Positions 16,878 through 24,745 are shown, counted from the first letter of the stretch. The stretch is 42,546 nt of DNA from Clostridia bacterium (GCA_017502305.1 JAFVVG010000059.1:1-42546); one strand, 5' to 3'. The notes: generated by a model not told the origin, from the sequence alone. Translations and numbers: made by a program.

Positions 16878-18140
16878 TCACTTCAGCATGTCGCTCACGG
16901 CCTCAGCTGCTTCGCCGATGGCCACGGTACGTTCTTCCTTGGTGTTCATGTTCTTGATCTTCACCACGCCGGCAGCCACTTCATCGTCGCCCAGGGTAGC
17001 GCACAGGGGGGCGCCGGTCTTGTTGGCGTACTTGAACTGGGCCTTCAGGCTGCGGCCGGTGTGGTCCATATCCGCCTTGATGCCGGCCTTGCGCAGCTGC
17101 TGCACCAAGCTGAAAGCGGCCGTCTTGTTATTGCCCATGAAGGTGACAAACACATCGTACAGCTCAGGCTTGGGCAGCTCAATGCCCTCGCCTTCCAGCA
17201 GCATCAGCACGCGCTCGATGCCCATGCCGAAGCCCACGGCGCTCAGCTCGGGGCCGCCCAGCTGCTCCACCAGGTTGTCGTAGCGGCCGCCGCCGCAAAC
17301 GGTCAGGTTGCCGTCCTTGGTGGTGGTGATCAGCTCAAACACGGTCTTGGTGTAGTAGTCCAGGCCGCGGACGATGCGGCTGTCGATGTTGTAGGGGATG
17401 CCGGCGGCCTGCAGGCACGCCTGCAGCTGGGCGAAATGCTCCTTGCACTCGTCGCACAGCACGTCCAGCATGGAGGGAGCGTCCTTCACCAGCTCCTGGC
17501 AGTGCTTTTCCTTGCAGTCCAGCACGCGCAGGGGGTTGCGGTCAAAGCGGGTCTTGCAGGTAGCGCACATTTCGCCGATGCGGTCCGCCAGATATTCCTT
17601 CAGCAGGGCGTGGTACTTCGGGCGGCACTGGGGGCAGCCGATGGAGTTGATGTTCACGGAAAGGTTCTTCACGCCCAGCTTGCTCAGCAGGCGGAAGGCA
17701 GACATGATCAGCTCCGCGTCGGCGGTGGCGTCCTTGGCGCCGAAGCACTCCATGCCGAACTGGTGATGCTCACGCAGGCGGCCGTTCTGGGGCGCTTCAT
17801 AGCGGAAGATGGGGGCGTTGATATAGTACATCTTGCAGGGCAGCGCGTCAGCGTAGAGGCTGTGCTCCACCAGGGCGCGCACGGCGCCGGCGGTGCCCTC
17901 GGGCTTCAGGGTAATGGAGCGGTCGCCCTTGTCCTTGAAGGTGTACATTTCCTTCTGCACGATGTCGGTGGTGTCGCCCACGCCGCGCAGGAACAGCTCC
18001 GTGTGCTCAAACACGGGGGTACGGACCTCACGGTAGCCTGCCTCGGCGGCGATCTGCCGCTCCAGGGCCTCTACATACTGGAAGCGGTAGCTGTCCTGGG
18101 GCAGCACGTCCTTTGTGCCGCGGGGAGCCTGTGTCAACAT
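16878..18140 (-). CDS. hisS: histidyl-tRNA synthetase
   Basis: Class II synthetase for tRNA-His. The 420-residue chain begins with the typical PRGTKDVLP, has motif 2 around IFRYEAPQNGRLREHHQF, the HisA signature RGLDYYTKTVFEL and a C-terminal anticodon-binding domain from about residue 325. Several cysteines near residues 175-250 (CPQC, CATC, CDEC) are common in clostridial HisRS. The ATG sits 6 nt after AGGAGGG and just behind the T-box terminator; an upstream in-frame ATG would start inside the terminator and is rejected. It is followed by aspS in the same transcript, the order known from Bacillus. Confidence 0.96.
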   Translation of the reverse strand: MLTQAPRGTKDVLPQDSYRFQYVEALERQIAAEAGYREVRTPVFEHTELFLRGVGDTTDIVQKEMYTFKDKGDRSITLKPEGTAGAVRALVEHSLYADALPCKMYYINAPIFRYEAPQNGRLREHHQFGMECFGAKDATADAELIMSAFRLLSKLGVKNLSVNINSIGCPQCRPKYHALLKEYLADRIGEMCATCKTRFDRNPLRVLDCKEKHCQELVKDAPSMLDVLCDECKEHFAQLQACLQAAGIPYNIDSRIVRGLDYYTKTVFELITTTKDGNLTVCGGGRYDNLVEQLGGPELSAVGFGMGIERVLMLLEGEGIELPKPELYDVFVTFMGNNKTAAFSLVQQLRKAGIKADMDHTGRSLKAQFKYANKTGAPLCATLGDDEVAAGVVKIKNMNTKEERTVAIGEAAEAVSDMLK

Positions 18141-18170
18141 AAATATCCCTCCTGTATGGTATCCTGCATA

Positions 18171-18398
18171 GAAAAACCCCATGCAGAAAGTAAGTCTGCA
18201 TGGGGCGAAAAAGCTATTTTCGCGGTGCCACCCTGCTTCGCGGCTTTTCGCCGCCTTGTTTCCCCTGTAACGCGAGGACGCGCCCGATTCTCACCAGGTG
18301 GCTCCGAGGTGTCTCCGTGCGGATCCCGACGGGAATTTTCAGCATCCATTCCCTCTCTGTGGACGGCCTCCGCACGCTCTTCTCATCACGGCCATACA
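18171..18398 (-). promoter_or_regulatory. T-box riboswitch controlling hisS-aspS
   Basis: The 14-nt T-box AGGGTGGCACCGCG is at 18221-18234 on the minus strand, followed by a strong terminator (GCCCCATGCAGA pairing with TCTGCATGGGG, then TTTTTC) at 18171-18206. Stem I has an 8-bp helix CGTGCGGA/TCCGCACG, a GATGAGAAGAG kink-turn region and the AGAGAGGGAA loop. The specifier loop reads GAGACACC. GAC (Asp) lies in the canonical position before an A, and CAC (His) overlaps it. The base after TGG is C, which pairs with discriminator G73 of tRNA-Asp and not with C73 of tRNA-His. Uncharged tRNA would favour the antiterminator and allow hisS-aspS expression. Confidence 0.92.
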
Positions 18399-18402
18399 AG
18401 TG

Positions 18403-18431
18403 ATTTTATCAGGATTTCACAGGGTTGTCAA
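18403..18431 (-). promoter_or_regulatory. sigma-A promoter of the hisS-aspS T-box leader
   Basis: On the minus strand TTGACA, 17 nt, TAAAAT. It lies only five bases past the stop codon of the upstream SH3-protein gene, with no terminator between. Confidence 0.8.
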
Positions 18432-18435
18432 TGGT

Positions 18436-19464
18436 TTACCAGCTGTAATTCAGCGCGGTTTTCACGCAGCGCTGGTGCTCCGTGTCCACACGGTTGGTTT
18501 CGTGGGTTTTGCTGCCGGTGAAGTGCACGCAGAAGTGTCCGTCAAAGCCGTTGTTTCTGGTGCTGGTGCCGTGGGGCATGCCGTTCATGGAGGCGGCGTA
18601 AACCTTGTTTTTGTACTTCACCAGAATCGGCCGGCGCTTCCAGCTCCAGCTGCCGCCGTAAATGGACTTCATAATGGCGGTATCCGCCTTGGTAGCAGGC
18701 TCCGTGTCCATGTGGTTGGCGCCGCTCCAGCGCACCGCCTTGAAGGTCTTTCCGGTGTAAACGTCCTTGATGGTCACCGTGGCGCCCTTGGGAATGGCAT
18801 AGGTGTTTTTGAACCACTTCAGGGATGTGGCCTTGATCTTCTCGGTTTCCTTTTCCTTAATGCCGAAGAGGGCGTTGATGGTTGCCTTGCCGGCGATGCC
18901 GTCCCGGCTCAGGCCCTTGCTTTTCTGGAAAGCCTTCACCGCCGCGGTGGTGGCGTCGTCATAGGTGCTGTTGATCTTTCCTTTATAATATCCCTTGATC
19001 TGCAACGCCTGCTGAAGCTTTTTCACCTTGCTGCCCTTGTCGCCGGGTTTTGACGCGGAGGGGGCCTTGCCCAGGTCGGCGATGGTCAGCTTTTTGGTGC
19101 TTGTTTCGTTTTTGGTTGTGGTGTTTTCTTTCTTGCTTGTGGAGGTTTCCTGCTTCTTCTCCGTCTTTTCGGAAGTCGATTCCTTCTTGACCGTTCCGCT
19201 GACCTTCACATATTTCTTCATTACATAACCGGTATACTTGCCGTAGCGCACCTTATACCAGTCTCCGCTGACGGAAAGCACTTCCAGCACGTCGCCCTTA
19301 TCCAGGGTCTGGATCATCTTGCCGTTCTTGCTGGCAGCCTTGCGCATAATCAGGGAGCTGGTGTTCACCTTTCCCTGGGCCGCCAGGGCAGCCGGCGTCA
19401 GCATCAGAATAACTGTCGCAAGGACAAAAGCGGTACATCGCCGCAAATGCGTCATAAAACGCAC
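18436..19464 (-). CDS. secreted SH3 and peptidoglycan-binding domain protein
   Basis: A 342-residue exported protein. A signal peptide covers residues 1-29 (cleavage near ALAAQG). A bacterial SH3 domain (about 30-88, GDWYKVRYGKYTGYVMKKYV) is followed by a Lys/Glu/Thr-rich linker (90-130). A PG_binding_1 domain (about 135-205, LQQALQIKGYYKGKINSTYD) comes next, then a C-terminal domain with FDGHFCVHFTGSKTH that resembles a family found in clostridial cell-wall proteins. The His/Cys pattern hints at a catalytic or metal site, but no known peptidase motif is certain. A GTG start is preferred: AAAGGAG is 8 nt upstream. It has its own promoter at 19488-19516 and likely works at the cell wall. Confidence 0.75.
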   Translation of the reverse strand: MRFMTHLRRCTAFVLATVILMLTPAALAAQGKVNTSSLIMRKAASKNGKMIQTLDKGDVLEVLSVSGDWYKVRYGKYTGYVMKKYVKVSGTVKKESTSEKTEKKQETSTSKKENTTTKNETSTKKLTIADLGKAPSASKPGDKGSKVKKLQQALQIKGYYKGKINSTYDDATTAAVKAFQKSKGLSRDGIAGKATINALFGIKEKETEKIKATSLKWFKNTYAIPKGATVTIKDVYTGKTFKAVRWSGANHMDTEPATKADTAIMKSIYGGSWSWKRRPILVKYKNKVYAASMNGMPHGTSTRNNGFDGHFCVHFTGSKTHETNRVDTEHQRCVKTALNYSW

Positions 19465-19487
19465 AAAATCATCTCCTTTCTATGTCG

Positions 19488-19516
19488 ATTATATTACACT
19501 TTTAATTCTTTTTCAA
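19488..19516 (-). promoter_or_regulatory. sigma-A promoter of the SH3/peptidoglycan-binding gene
   Basis: On the minus strand TTGAAA, 17 nt, TATAAT, about 24 nt before the GTG start. It is divergent from the rplJ promoter 70 bp away. Confidence 0.7.
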
Positions 19517-19584
19517 GAAATTCTTTTCACATTTGAGAAAATGTAAGATCTGTAACACGGGCGAAGAAAAAGTCGGCAAAGGTG

Positions 19585-19613
19585 TTGACAACAGGGCGCA
19601 AAGCGTGTATAAT
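19585..19613 (+). promoter_or_regulatory. consensus sigma-A promoter of rplJ-rplL
   Basis: TTGACA, 17 nt, TATAAT is a perfect consensus, as expected for a ribosomal protein operon. Confidence 0.9.
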
Positions 19614-19619
19614 GACATT

Positions 19620-19750
19620 CGGTTTTGAAGAAACCTGTGCCGTAGACAGCCGGTATCCGCAAGGATGTAAAGGAGTTTGCTCCGCCTGCCGAGGTGTGAA
19701 GGATAGTTTTTGTCAAGCTCTCCCTTGCGCCTGCGCAAGGGTTTTCTTTT
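19620..19750 (+). promoter_or_regulatory. ribosomal protein L10 leader (autoregulatory RNA)
   Basis: The leader between the promoter and rplJ contains the hallmark CCGTAGACAGCCGG (19640-19653) and CGCCTGCCGAGG (19683-19694), which pair around a small stem. It ends in a terminator (19722-19750). In Firmicutes the L10-L12 complex binds this RNA to limit rplJ-rplL expression. Confidence 0.88.
19722..19750 (+). terminator. attenuator terminator in the L10 leader
   Basis: CCCTTGCGC pairs perfectly with GCGCAAGGG across a 2-base gap (effective loop four or more), followed by TTTTCTTTT. It lies 33 bases before the rplJ start codon, as in other L10 leaders. Confidence 0.85.
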
Positions 19751-19782
19751 ACTCTCAAACCATTGAGGAGGTGCAAGAAGAA

Positions 19783-20283
19783 ATGAGCAAGAATCGTGAG
19801 TTGAAGGTTCAGGTCGTGGCTGACATTGTTGAGAAGATCAAGAATTGCCAGTCCATGGTGATCTGCTCCTACTCCGGCCTGACTGTGGAACAGGTGACCA
19901 ACCTGCGCAAGCTGTGCCGTGAACAGGAAGTTCAGTACTGCGTGCTGAAGAACCGCCTGGTGCTGCGCGCCCTGCAGGAGTGCGGCATCTCCGGCCTGGA
20001 GAATCTGCTGGAAGGCCCCAACGCCTTCGTGTTCTCCACCAAGGACGTGACCAACGCCCCCAAGGTCGTGAACGACTTCATCGAGAAGAACAAGCTGCAG
20101 TCCCTGGAGATCAAGGGTGGCCTGATGGGCATCGAGGCCATGGACGTTGCCGCTGTGAAGGCTCTGGCCGCCCTGCCCAGCCGCGAGGAGCTGCTGGCCA
20201 CCGTTGTTGGCTGCCTGGTCTCCCCCGTGTCTTCCCTGGTTGCCGTGCTGGACGAAATCGCCGAGCAGAAGGCTGCCGCCTAA
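19783..20283 (+). CDS. rplJ: 50S ribosomal protein L10 (uL10)
   Basis: Base of the L10-L12 stalk that recruits translation GTPases. The 166-residue protein shows the typical start (VADIVEKIKNCQSMVICSYSGLTVEQVTNLR), the LKNRLVLRAL helix and a C-terminal helix (SLVAVLDEIAEQK) that carries the L12 dimers. The ATG follows AGGAGGTG by nine bases. An in-frame upstream extension runs through the leader RNA and is not coding. It is followed 68 bp later by rplL. Confidence 0.97.
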   Translation: MSKNRELKVQVVADIVEKIKNCQSMVICSYSGLTVEQVTNLRKLCREQEVQYCVLKNRLVLRALQECGISGLENLLEGPNAFVFSTKDVTNAPKVVNDFIEKNKLQSLEIKGGLMGIEAMDVAAVKALAALPSREELLATVVGCLVSPVSSLVAVLDEIAEQKAAA

Positions 20284-20351
20284 TCACCCTGGCTGCTTGA
20301 CAGCCGCATAACAAAACAACAGACATTTTCTAAATTTGGAGGGAAAATACA

Positions 20352-20723
20352 ATGACTCATCAGGAAATTCTGGACGCTATCAAGTCCATGACTCTGCTGG
20401 AGATCAAGGAACTGGTTGACGCTATGAAGGAAGAGTTCGGCGTGACCGGCGCTATCGCCGTTGCCGGTGGTGCTGCTCCCGCTGCTGCCGCTGCTGCCGA
20501 GGAAGAGAAGACCGAGTTCGACGTCGTCCTGAAGGATGCCGGCTCCGAGAAGATCAAGGTCATCAAGGTTGTGCGCGAAGTCGTGTCCGGCCTGGGCCTG
20601 AAGGAAGCCAAGGAAATCGTGGAGTCCGCTCCCAAGACCATCAAGGAAGGCGTCTCCAAGGAAGAAGCCGAGAAGATCGCCGAGCAGTTCAAGGCTGTGG
20701 GCGCCACCGTCGAAATCAAGTAA
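20352..20723 (+). CDS. rplL: 50S ribosomal protein L7/L12 (bL12)
   Basis: Multi-copy stalk protein that contacts elongation and initiation factors. The 123-residue chain has the N-terminal dimerisation domain (1-34), an Ala/Gly/Pro hinge (about 38-51) and the C-terminal factor-binding domain with [26 protein letters not shown] sits ahead of the ATG. The operon ends with a strong terminator at 20741-20774. rpoB, often next in other bacteria, is not here; fhs follows under its own promoter. Confidence 0.97.
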   Translation: MTHQEILDAIKSMTLLEIKELVDAMKEEFGVTGAIAVAGGAAPAAAAAAEEEKTEFDVVLKDAGSEKIKVIKVVREVVSGLGLKEAKEIVESAPKTIKEGVSKEEAEKIAEQFKAVGATVEIK

Positions 20724-20740
20724 TTTCGATTACGGCTATC

Positions 20741-20774
20741 AAGAGGGTATCCCGAAAGGGGTACCCTCTTTTTT
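20741..20774 (+). terminator. intrinsic terminator after rplL
   Basis: A 13-bp stem (AAGAGGGTATCCC with GGGGTACCCTCTT, GAAA tetraloop) followed by TTTT closes the rplJ-rplL transcript. Confidence 0.9.
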
Positions 20775-20844
20775 ATGCAAAGGGTTTCCTCCGGGAGGGA
20801 CCTTACTCAGCTTACCCGCGAGGCACAGGCCATCGCATTTCTTC

Positions 20845-20873
20845 TTGCATTCTCCCCTGCCCTGGGCTATAAT
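20845..20873 (+). promoter_or_regulatory. sigma-A promoter of fhs
   Basis: TTGCAT, 17 nt, TATAAT. The leader to the ATG is only about 47 nt, too short for a folate riboswitch, and none is seen. Confidence 0.75.
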
Positions 20874-20926
20874 GGTAAGGTATATTTTGTTTTCACCCGC
20901 AAACACGAGCAAAGGAGATTGATCCC

Positions 20927-22597
20927 ATGCCTACGGATATCGAAATCGCCCAGGCCGCGTCCCCCCGCAAGATCGAGGAGATCGCCCGCTGCGCCAATAT
21001 CCCCGAAGATGCCCTGGTTCCCTATGGCCGCTACATCGCCAAGGTGGACCCCATGCAGGTGCCCAAGCGCGAAAAGAAGGCGCGGCTGATCCTGGTCACC
21101 GCCATCAACCCCACCCCCGCCGGCGAGGGCAAGACCACCGTTTCCGTGGGCCTGGCCGACGGCATGACCAAGATTGGCAAGAAGGCCATGCTGGCCCTGC
21201 GCGAGCCCTCCCTGGGCCCGGTCTTCGGCATGAAGGGCGGCGCCACCGGCGGCGGCTATGCCCAGGTGCTCCCCATGGAGAACATCAACCTCCACTTCAC
21301 AGGCGACCTGCACGCCATCACCGCTGCCAACAACCTGCTGGCCGCCATGGTGGATAACCACATCCAGCAGGGCAACAAGCTGGGCATTGACCCCCGCACC
21401 GTGACCTGGCGCCGCTGCCTGGACGTGAACGACCGCCAGCTGCGCTCCATCGTTTCCGGCATCGGCGGCAAGGCCAACGGCATGCCCCGCGAGGACGGCT
21501 TCGACATCACCGCCGCCAGCGAGGTCATGGCTGTGTTCTGCCTGGCCCAGGATCTGCAGGATCTGAAGGCCCGCCTGGCCCGCCTGCAGGTGGCCCGCAC
21601 CTTTGCCGGTACCCCCGTCACCGCCGGCGATATCCATGCCGAGGGCGCCATGACCGCCCTCCTGCGTGATGCCATCCAGCCCAACCTGGTGCAGACCATC
21701 GACGGCACCCCCTGCCTGATGCACGGCGGCCCCTTCGCCAACATCGCCCACGGCTGCAACTCCGTCATCGCCACCAAGACCGCCATGGAACTGGCCGATT
21801 ATGTGGTCACCGAGGCCGGCTTCGGCGGCGACCTGGGCGCCGAGAAGTTCCTGGACATCAAGTGCCGCCAGAGCGGCATCTGGCCCGACGCCATTATCGT
21901 CGTCGCCACCGTCCGCGCCCTGAAGCACCACGGCGGCTGCCCCAAGGATCAGCTGTCTGTTGAGGGCGTTGACTACCTCAAGAAGGGCCTCACCAACCTG
22001 ATGGCCCACATCGACCATGTGAAGAACGTGTGGAAGCGCCCGGTCATCGTGGCCATGAACCGCTTCATCACCGATACCGAAGCCGAAATGGCCGCCCTCC
22101 GCGCTGCCTGCGAAGAGGCCGGCGCCCCCGTGGAGCTGTGCGACAGCTGGGCCCGCGGCGGCGAAGGCGTCACCGAGCTGGCCAAGCTGGTCTGCGATAC
22201 TGTGGACGCCCAGGACGACCACACCCCCTCCTACACCTATGAAGATGACCTGAAGCTGGCTGACAAGATCACCGCCGTGGCTCAGCGCATCTACGGCGCC
22301 AAGGACGTGGCCTTTGCCGCCAGCGTACTCAAGCAGCTCAGCAAGCTGGAGGAAGAGGGCTGGGGCAAGTGCCCGGTGTGCATTGCCAAGACCCAGTATT
22401 CCTTCTCTGACGACCCCAAGGCCCTGGGCGCTCCCAAGGACTTCACCCTGCACATCCGCAGCGTGCGTCTGAGCGCCGGCGCCGGCTTCGTGGTGGCTTT
22501 CGCCGGCGACATCATCGCCATGCCCGGCCTGCCCCGCGTCCCTGCCGCCGAGGGCATCGACGTCAACGAAGAAGGCAAGATCGTCGGCCTGTTCTAA
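20927..22597 (+). CDS. fhs: formate-tetrahydrofolate ligase
   Basis: ATP-dependent synthesis of 10-formyl-THF from formate, feeding purine and formyl-Met synthesis and, in acetogens, the methyl branch of the Wood-Ljungdahl pathway. The 556 residues match the family length. The P-loop NPTPAGEGKTT is at residues 61-71; the GPVFGMKGGATGGGYAQV and FANIAHGCNSVIAT signatures follow. The ATG is preceded by AAAGGAG. It has its own promoter and terminator, so it is monocistronic. With folD (9795) it links formate to methylene-THF; no other acetogenesis gene is in the window, so acetogenesis cannot be claimed. Confidence 0.97.
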   Translation: MPTDIEIAQAASPRKIEEIARCANIPEDALVPYGRYIAKVDPMQVPKREKKARLILVTAINPTPAGEGKTTVSVGLADGMTKIGKKAMLALREPSLGPVFGMKGGATGGGYAQVLPMENINLHFTGDLHAITAANNLLAAMVDNHIQQGNKLGIDPRTVTWRRCLDVNDRQLRSIVSGIGGKANGMPREDGFDITAASEVMAVFCLAQDLQDLKARLARLQVARTFAGTPVTAGDIHAEGAMTALLRDAIQPNLVQTIDGTPCLMHGGPFANIAHGCNSVIATKTAMELADYVVTEAGFGGDLGAEKFLDIKCRQSGIWPDAIIVVATVRALKHHGGCPKDQLSVEGVDYLKKGLTNLMAHIDHVKNVWKRPVIVAMNRFITDTEAEMAALRAACEEAGAPVELCDSWARGGEGVTELAKLVCDTVDAQDDHTPSYTYEDDLKLADKITAVAQRIYGAKDVAFAASVLKQLSKLEEEGWGKCPVCIAKTQYSFSDDPKALGAPKDFTLHIRSVRLSAGAGFVVAFAGDIIAMPGLPRVPAAEGIDVNEEGKIVGLF

Positions 22598-22706
22598 CCA
22601 GGGGCGTTGCCCCTGGACCCCACCAGAGAGGGTTTTGCCCTCTCTGGACTCTCCCACTCAAGGGCTCTGCCCTTAAGAATCCCGCGAAGGGCTTTCAGCC
22701 CTTTCG
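22598..22706. repeat. tandem hairpin array after fhs
   Basis: Starting right at the fhs stop there are four hairpins: CCAGGGGC/GCCCCTGG (22598-22616), CCAGAGAGGG/CCCTCTCTGG (22623-22647), AAGGGC/GCCCTT (22660-22674) and CGAAGGGC/GCCCTTTCG (22685-22706). Spacers such as ACCCC, ACTCTCCC and AATCCC join them. The fourth is the same module as at the window's left end. The spacer 22598-22907 holds this, a terminator, a palindrome and the vanW promoter. Confidence 0.65.
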
Positions 22707-22708
22707 AA

Positions 22709-22744
22709 ACCCATCTTCGGTATCGGAGGTGGGTCTTTTTCTTT
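22709..22744 (+). terminator. intrinsic terminator after fhs
   Basis: ACCCATCTTCG pairs with CGGAGGTGGGT (two G-U pairs), followed by CTTTTTCTTT. It lies between the hairpin modules and the GGGGTCAC palindrome. Confidence 0.85.
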
Positions 22745-22747
22745 GCA

Positions 22748-22783
22748 GGGGTCACGGCGCGAATACGGTCGCGCCGCGACGCG
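22748..22783 (+). repeat. GGGGTCAC palindromic repeat, copy 4
   Basis: It starts GGGGTCACGGCGC and ends GCGCCGCGACGCG, with inner arms GGCGCGA/TCGCGCC. It is identical to copy 3 over 35 bases although the two are almost 10 kb apart and follow unrelated genes. It lies directly after the T-tract of the fhs terminator. Confidence 0.7.
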
Positions 22784-22839
22784 GGTGAGCGGCTTTGATA
22801 TGTGGATATGCTATTCTTGTAAATACAGGCGTTCGGCTC

Positions 22840-22868
22840 TTGCGGCATTTCCACTGCGATGGTATAAT
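22840..22868 (+). promoter_or_regulatory. promoter of the vanW operon
   Basis: TTGCGG, 17 nt, TATAAT. The -10 is perfect and the -35 weak. It lies 39 bp before the start codon. Confidence 0.6.
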
Positions 22869-22907
22869 GATGTGTACGCGATTTTTCTTTGAGGGGGTCC
22901 GTGACTG

Positions 22908-24062
22908 ATGATGAAACGCCTGATTGCGCTGCTTATGGCGATGCTTATGCTGTTTGCCGCCCTTCCCGCCGTGGCGGAAGACGCCGCCGGAGAGGAAGAG
23001 GAGGAGGCCCTCACCCAGGAGGAGCTGGACGAGCTGCTCAAGCTGGACGAGGTAGACGAGAACGAGGTGCCCGAGGCCGTGGTGGGCAATGTGTACCAGG
23101 AGATGAACCGGGAAGATTTCAACAAGAACTCCCCTGCCATCTACACCTGCTATCTGGCTGATCCTTCCAGCATTTTCACCCAGCGCAGCCTGGAGAGCAA
23201 GCGCATCACCTATATCAATTCCGTCAATACCAAGCTGGATGTGCTGTATGTTGGCAGCTACTGGGCCATCGTCCGCTATAACAACAATATCGGCTATATC
23301 AAGCGTGACCGCATTCACAAGGTTACCCCTGTGGATCCGGTGAACACCCCGCCCTACGGTACCCAGAAGTCCGCTTACATCGCCACCACCGCCCAGGCCT
23401 GCGAGGTCCGCAAATCCATGTCCGATTCCGACGCCAGCTGGGTAGTGCTGAAGCCCGGCACCAAGCTGAGCATCTGGAAGATCCAGGACGGCTGGGCCAT
23501 CGTACCCTACTGGCGCACATACGGCTACATCGACCTGAACGATCTCACCGACCTGATCCCCGTTTCCCCCACGGATGATCCCATCACCGAGGAGACGCCC
23601 ATTGCCGCTTATACCTCCTATTATGATATGTCCACCACCAAAATCAACCAGAGCCGACTTGTCAATATCGACGTGGCCTGCCAGCGCCTAACCCGTGTGA
23701 TGCAGCCCGGCGAATCCCTGAACTTCAACAAGCAGGTGGGCCCCTACCGCCCCCAGTACGGCTATCAGAAGGCCTGGGTGCTGGTCAACGGCGAATCCGT
23801 TCCCGGCTACGGCGGCGGCACCTGCCAGGTTTCCTCCACGCTGTATAACGCCCTTCTGCAGCTGCCCGGCGTGGAGATCCTCCAGCGCCGTCCCCACGGC
23901 CCTGCCGGTGCCAAGTATCTCCCCCACGGTGTGGACGCAGCCGTCGGCAACGATGATCTGAACCTGCGTTTCCGCAACAATTATGATTTCCCCATCCGAG
24001 TGGAGGGCCACACCTCCTACGACGGCGCCCTGCTGATGGTGGTCTACAAGGTGAACGAATGA
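22908..24062 (+). CDS. exported VanW-family protein with SH3-like repeats
   Basis: A 384-residue exported protein. A signal peptide (residues 1-23) precedes an acidic stretch (24-50) that is probably unstructured. Two SH3-like modules follow (about 75-145, YWAIVRYNNNIGYIKRD, and 155-215, GWAIVPYWRTYGYIDL). The C-terminal VanW domain (about 250-375) has LNFNKQVGPYR, GYGGGTCQVSSTLYNALL and a His-Gly pair in RRPHGPAG. VanW is linked by name to vancomycin-resistance clusters, but its activity is unknown and no van genes are near. The first of two adjacent ATGs is used, 10 nt after GAGGGGG. It overlaps sfsA by ATGA and heads a cell-envelope-flavoured operon. Confidence 0.85.
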   Translation: MMKRLIALLMAMLMLFAALPAVAEDAAGEEEEEALTQEELDELLKLDEVDENEVPEAVVGNVYQEMNREDFNKNSPAIYTCYLADPSSIFTQRSLESKRITYINSVNTKLDVLYVGSYWAIVRYNNNIGYIKRDRIHKVTPVDPVNTPPYGTQKSAYIATTAQACEVRKSMSDSDASWVVLKPGTKLSIWKIQDGWAIVPYWRTYGYIDLNDLTDLIPVSPTDDPITEETPIAAYTSYYDMSTTKINQSRLVNIDVACQRLTRVMQPGESLNFNKQVGPYRPQYGYQKAWVLVNGESVPGYGGGTCQVSSTLYNALLQLPGVEILQRRPHGPAGAKYLPHGVDAAVGNDDLNLRFRNNYDFPIRVEGHTSYDGALLMVVYKVNE

Positions 24063-24745
24063 GACTCTACCACCGTTTGAGGGAAGCCCGTTTTCTCAGG
24101 CGGCCCAACCGGTTCATCGCCCTGTGCGAGGTGGACGGACAGGAAACCGTCTGCCATGTGAAGAACACCGGCCGCTGCAAAGAGCTGCTTCTCCCCGGCG
24201 CCACCGTGTGGCTGGAGGAAAGCGATAACCCCATCCGCAAAACCCGCTACGACCTGGTGGCCGTGGAAAACAGGGGCTATACCGTGAACATGGACAGCCA
24301 GGCCCCCAACCTGATCTTCGGCGAATGGGCCCGGCAGGGCGGCTATCTGCCCGGGCTCACCGATCTGAAGACCGAGACCACCTACGGCGCCTCCCGGTTT
24401 GATTTCAGCTATCGCCTTGGGGAACAAACCGGCTTTGTTGAGGTCAAAGGCGTAACCCTCTTCGACGATCAGGGTATGGCTTTCTTCCCCGACGCCCCCA
24501 CCGACCGGGGTGTGAAGCACATCCACGAGCTCATCGCCGCCAAAAAGGCCGGTCACGACGCCGGTATCTGTTTTGTGATCCAGCGGGAAAACGTCATCGG
24601 CCTCACACCCAACGACGCAACCCACGCCGCCTTCGGCGAGGCGCTGCGCCTGGCCCACGCGGAGGGCGTGCGCATCACCGCCGCCGTGTGCCATGTAACG
24701 CCCGAAAGCTGCGCCATCACCCACACCGTACCCATTCACCTGTAA
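24059..24745 (+). CDS. sfsA: SfsA-family DNA/RNA nuclease
   Basis: SfsA was named for sugar fermentation stimulation in E. coli; the family has an OB fold followed by a PD-(D/E)xK nuclease core and binds DNA without strong specificity. The 228-residue protein shows the N-terminal HVKNTGRCKELL (residues 33-44), Asp115 in SRFDF and the Glu128-x-Lys130 pair in FVEVKGVTL. The C-terminal part ends PESCAITHTVPIHL. Its start overlaps the vanW-family stop by four bases and the CHAP gene starts 12 bp after it, so all are cotranscribed. The reason for its place among envelope genes is unclear. Confidence 0.92.
   Translation: MRLYHRLREARFLRRPNRFIALCEVDGQETVCHVKNTGRCKELLLPGATVWLEESDNPIRKTRYDLVAVENRGYTVNMDSQAPNLIFGEWARQGGYLPGLTDLKTETTYGASRFDFSYRLGEQTGFVEVKGVTLFDDQGMAFFPDAPTDRGVKHIHELIAAKKAGHDAGICFVIQRENVIGLTPNDATHAAFGEALRLAHAEGVRITAAVCHVTPESCAITHTVPIHL

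Noticed and set aside
20874..20926. Folate (THF) riboswitch before fhs
   Set aside because: The leader is only about 50 nt and shows no riboswitch-like fold.
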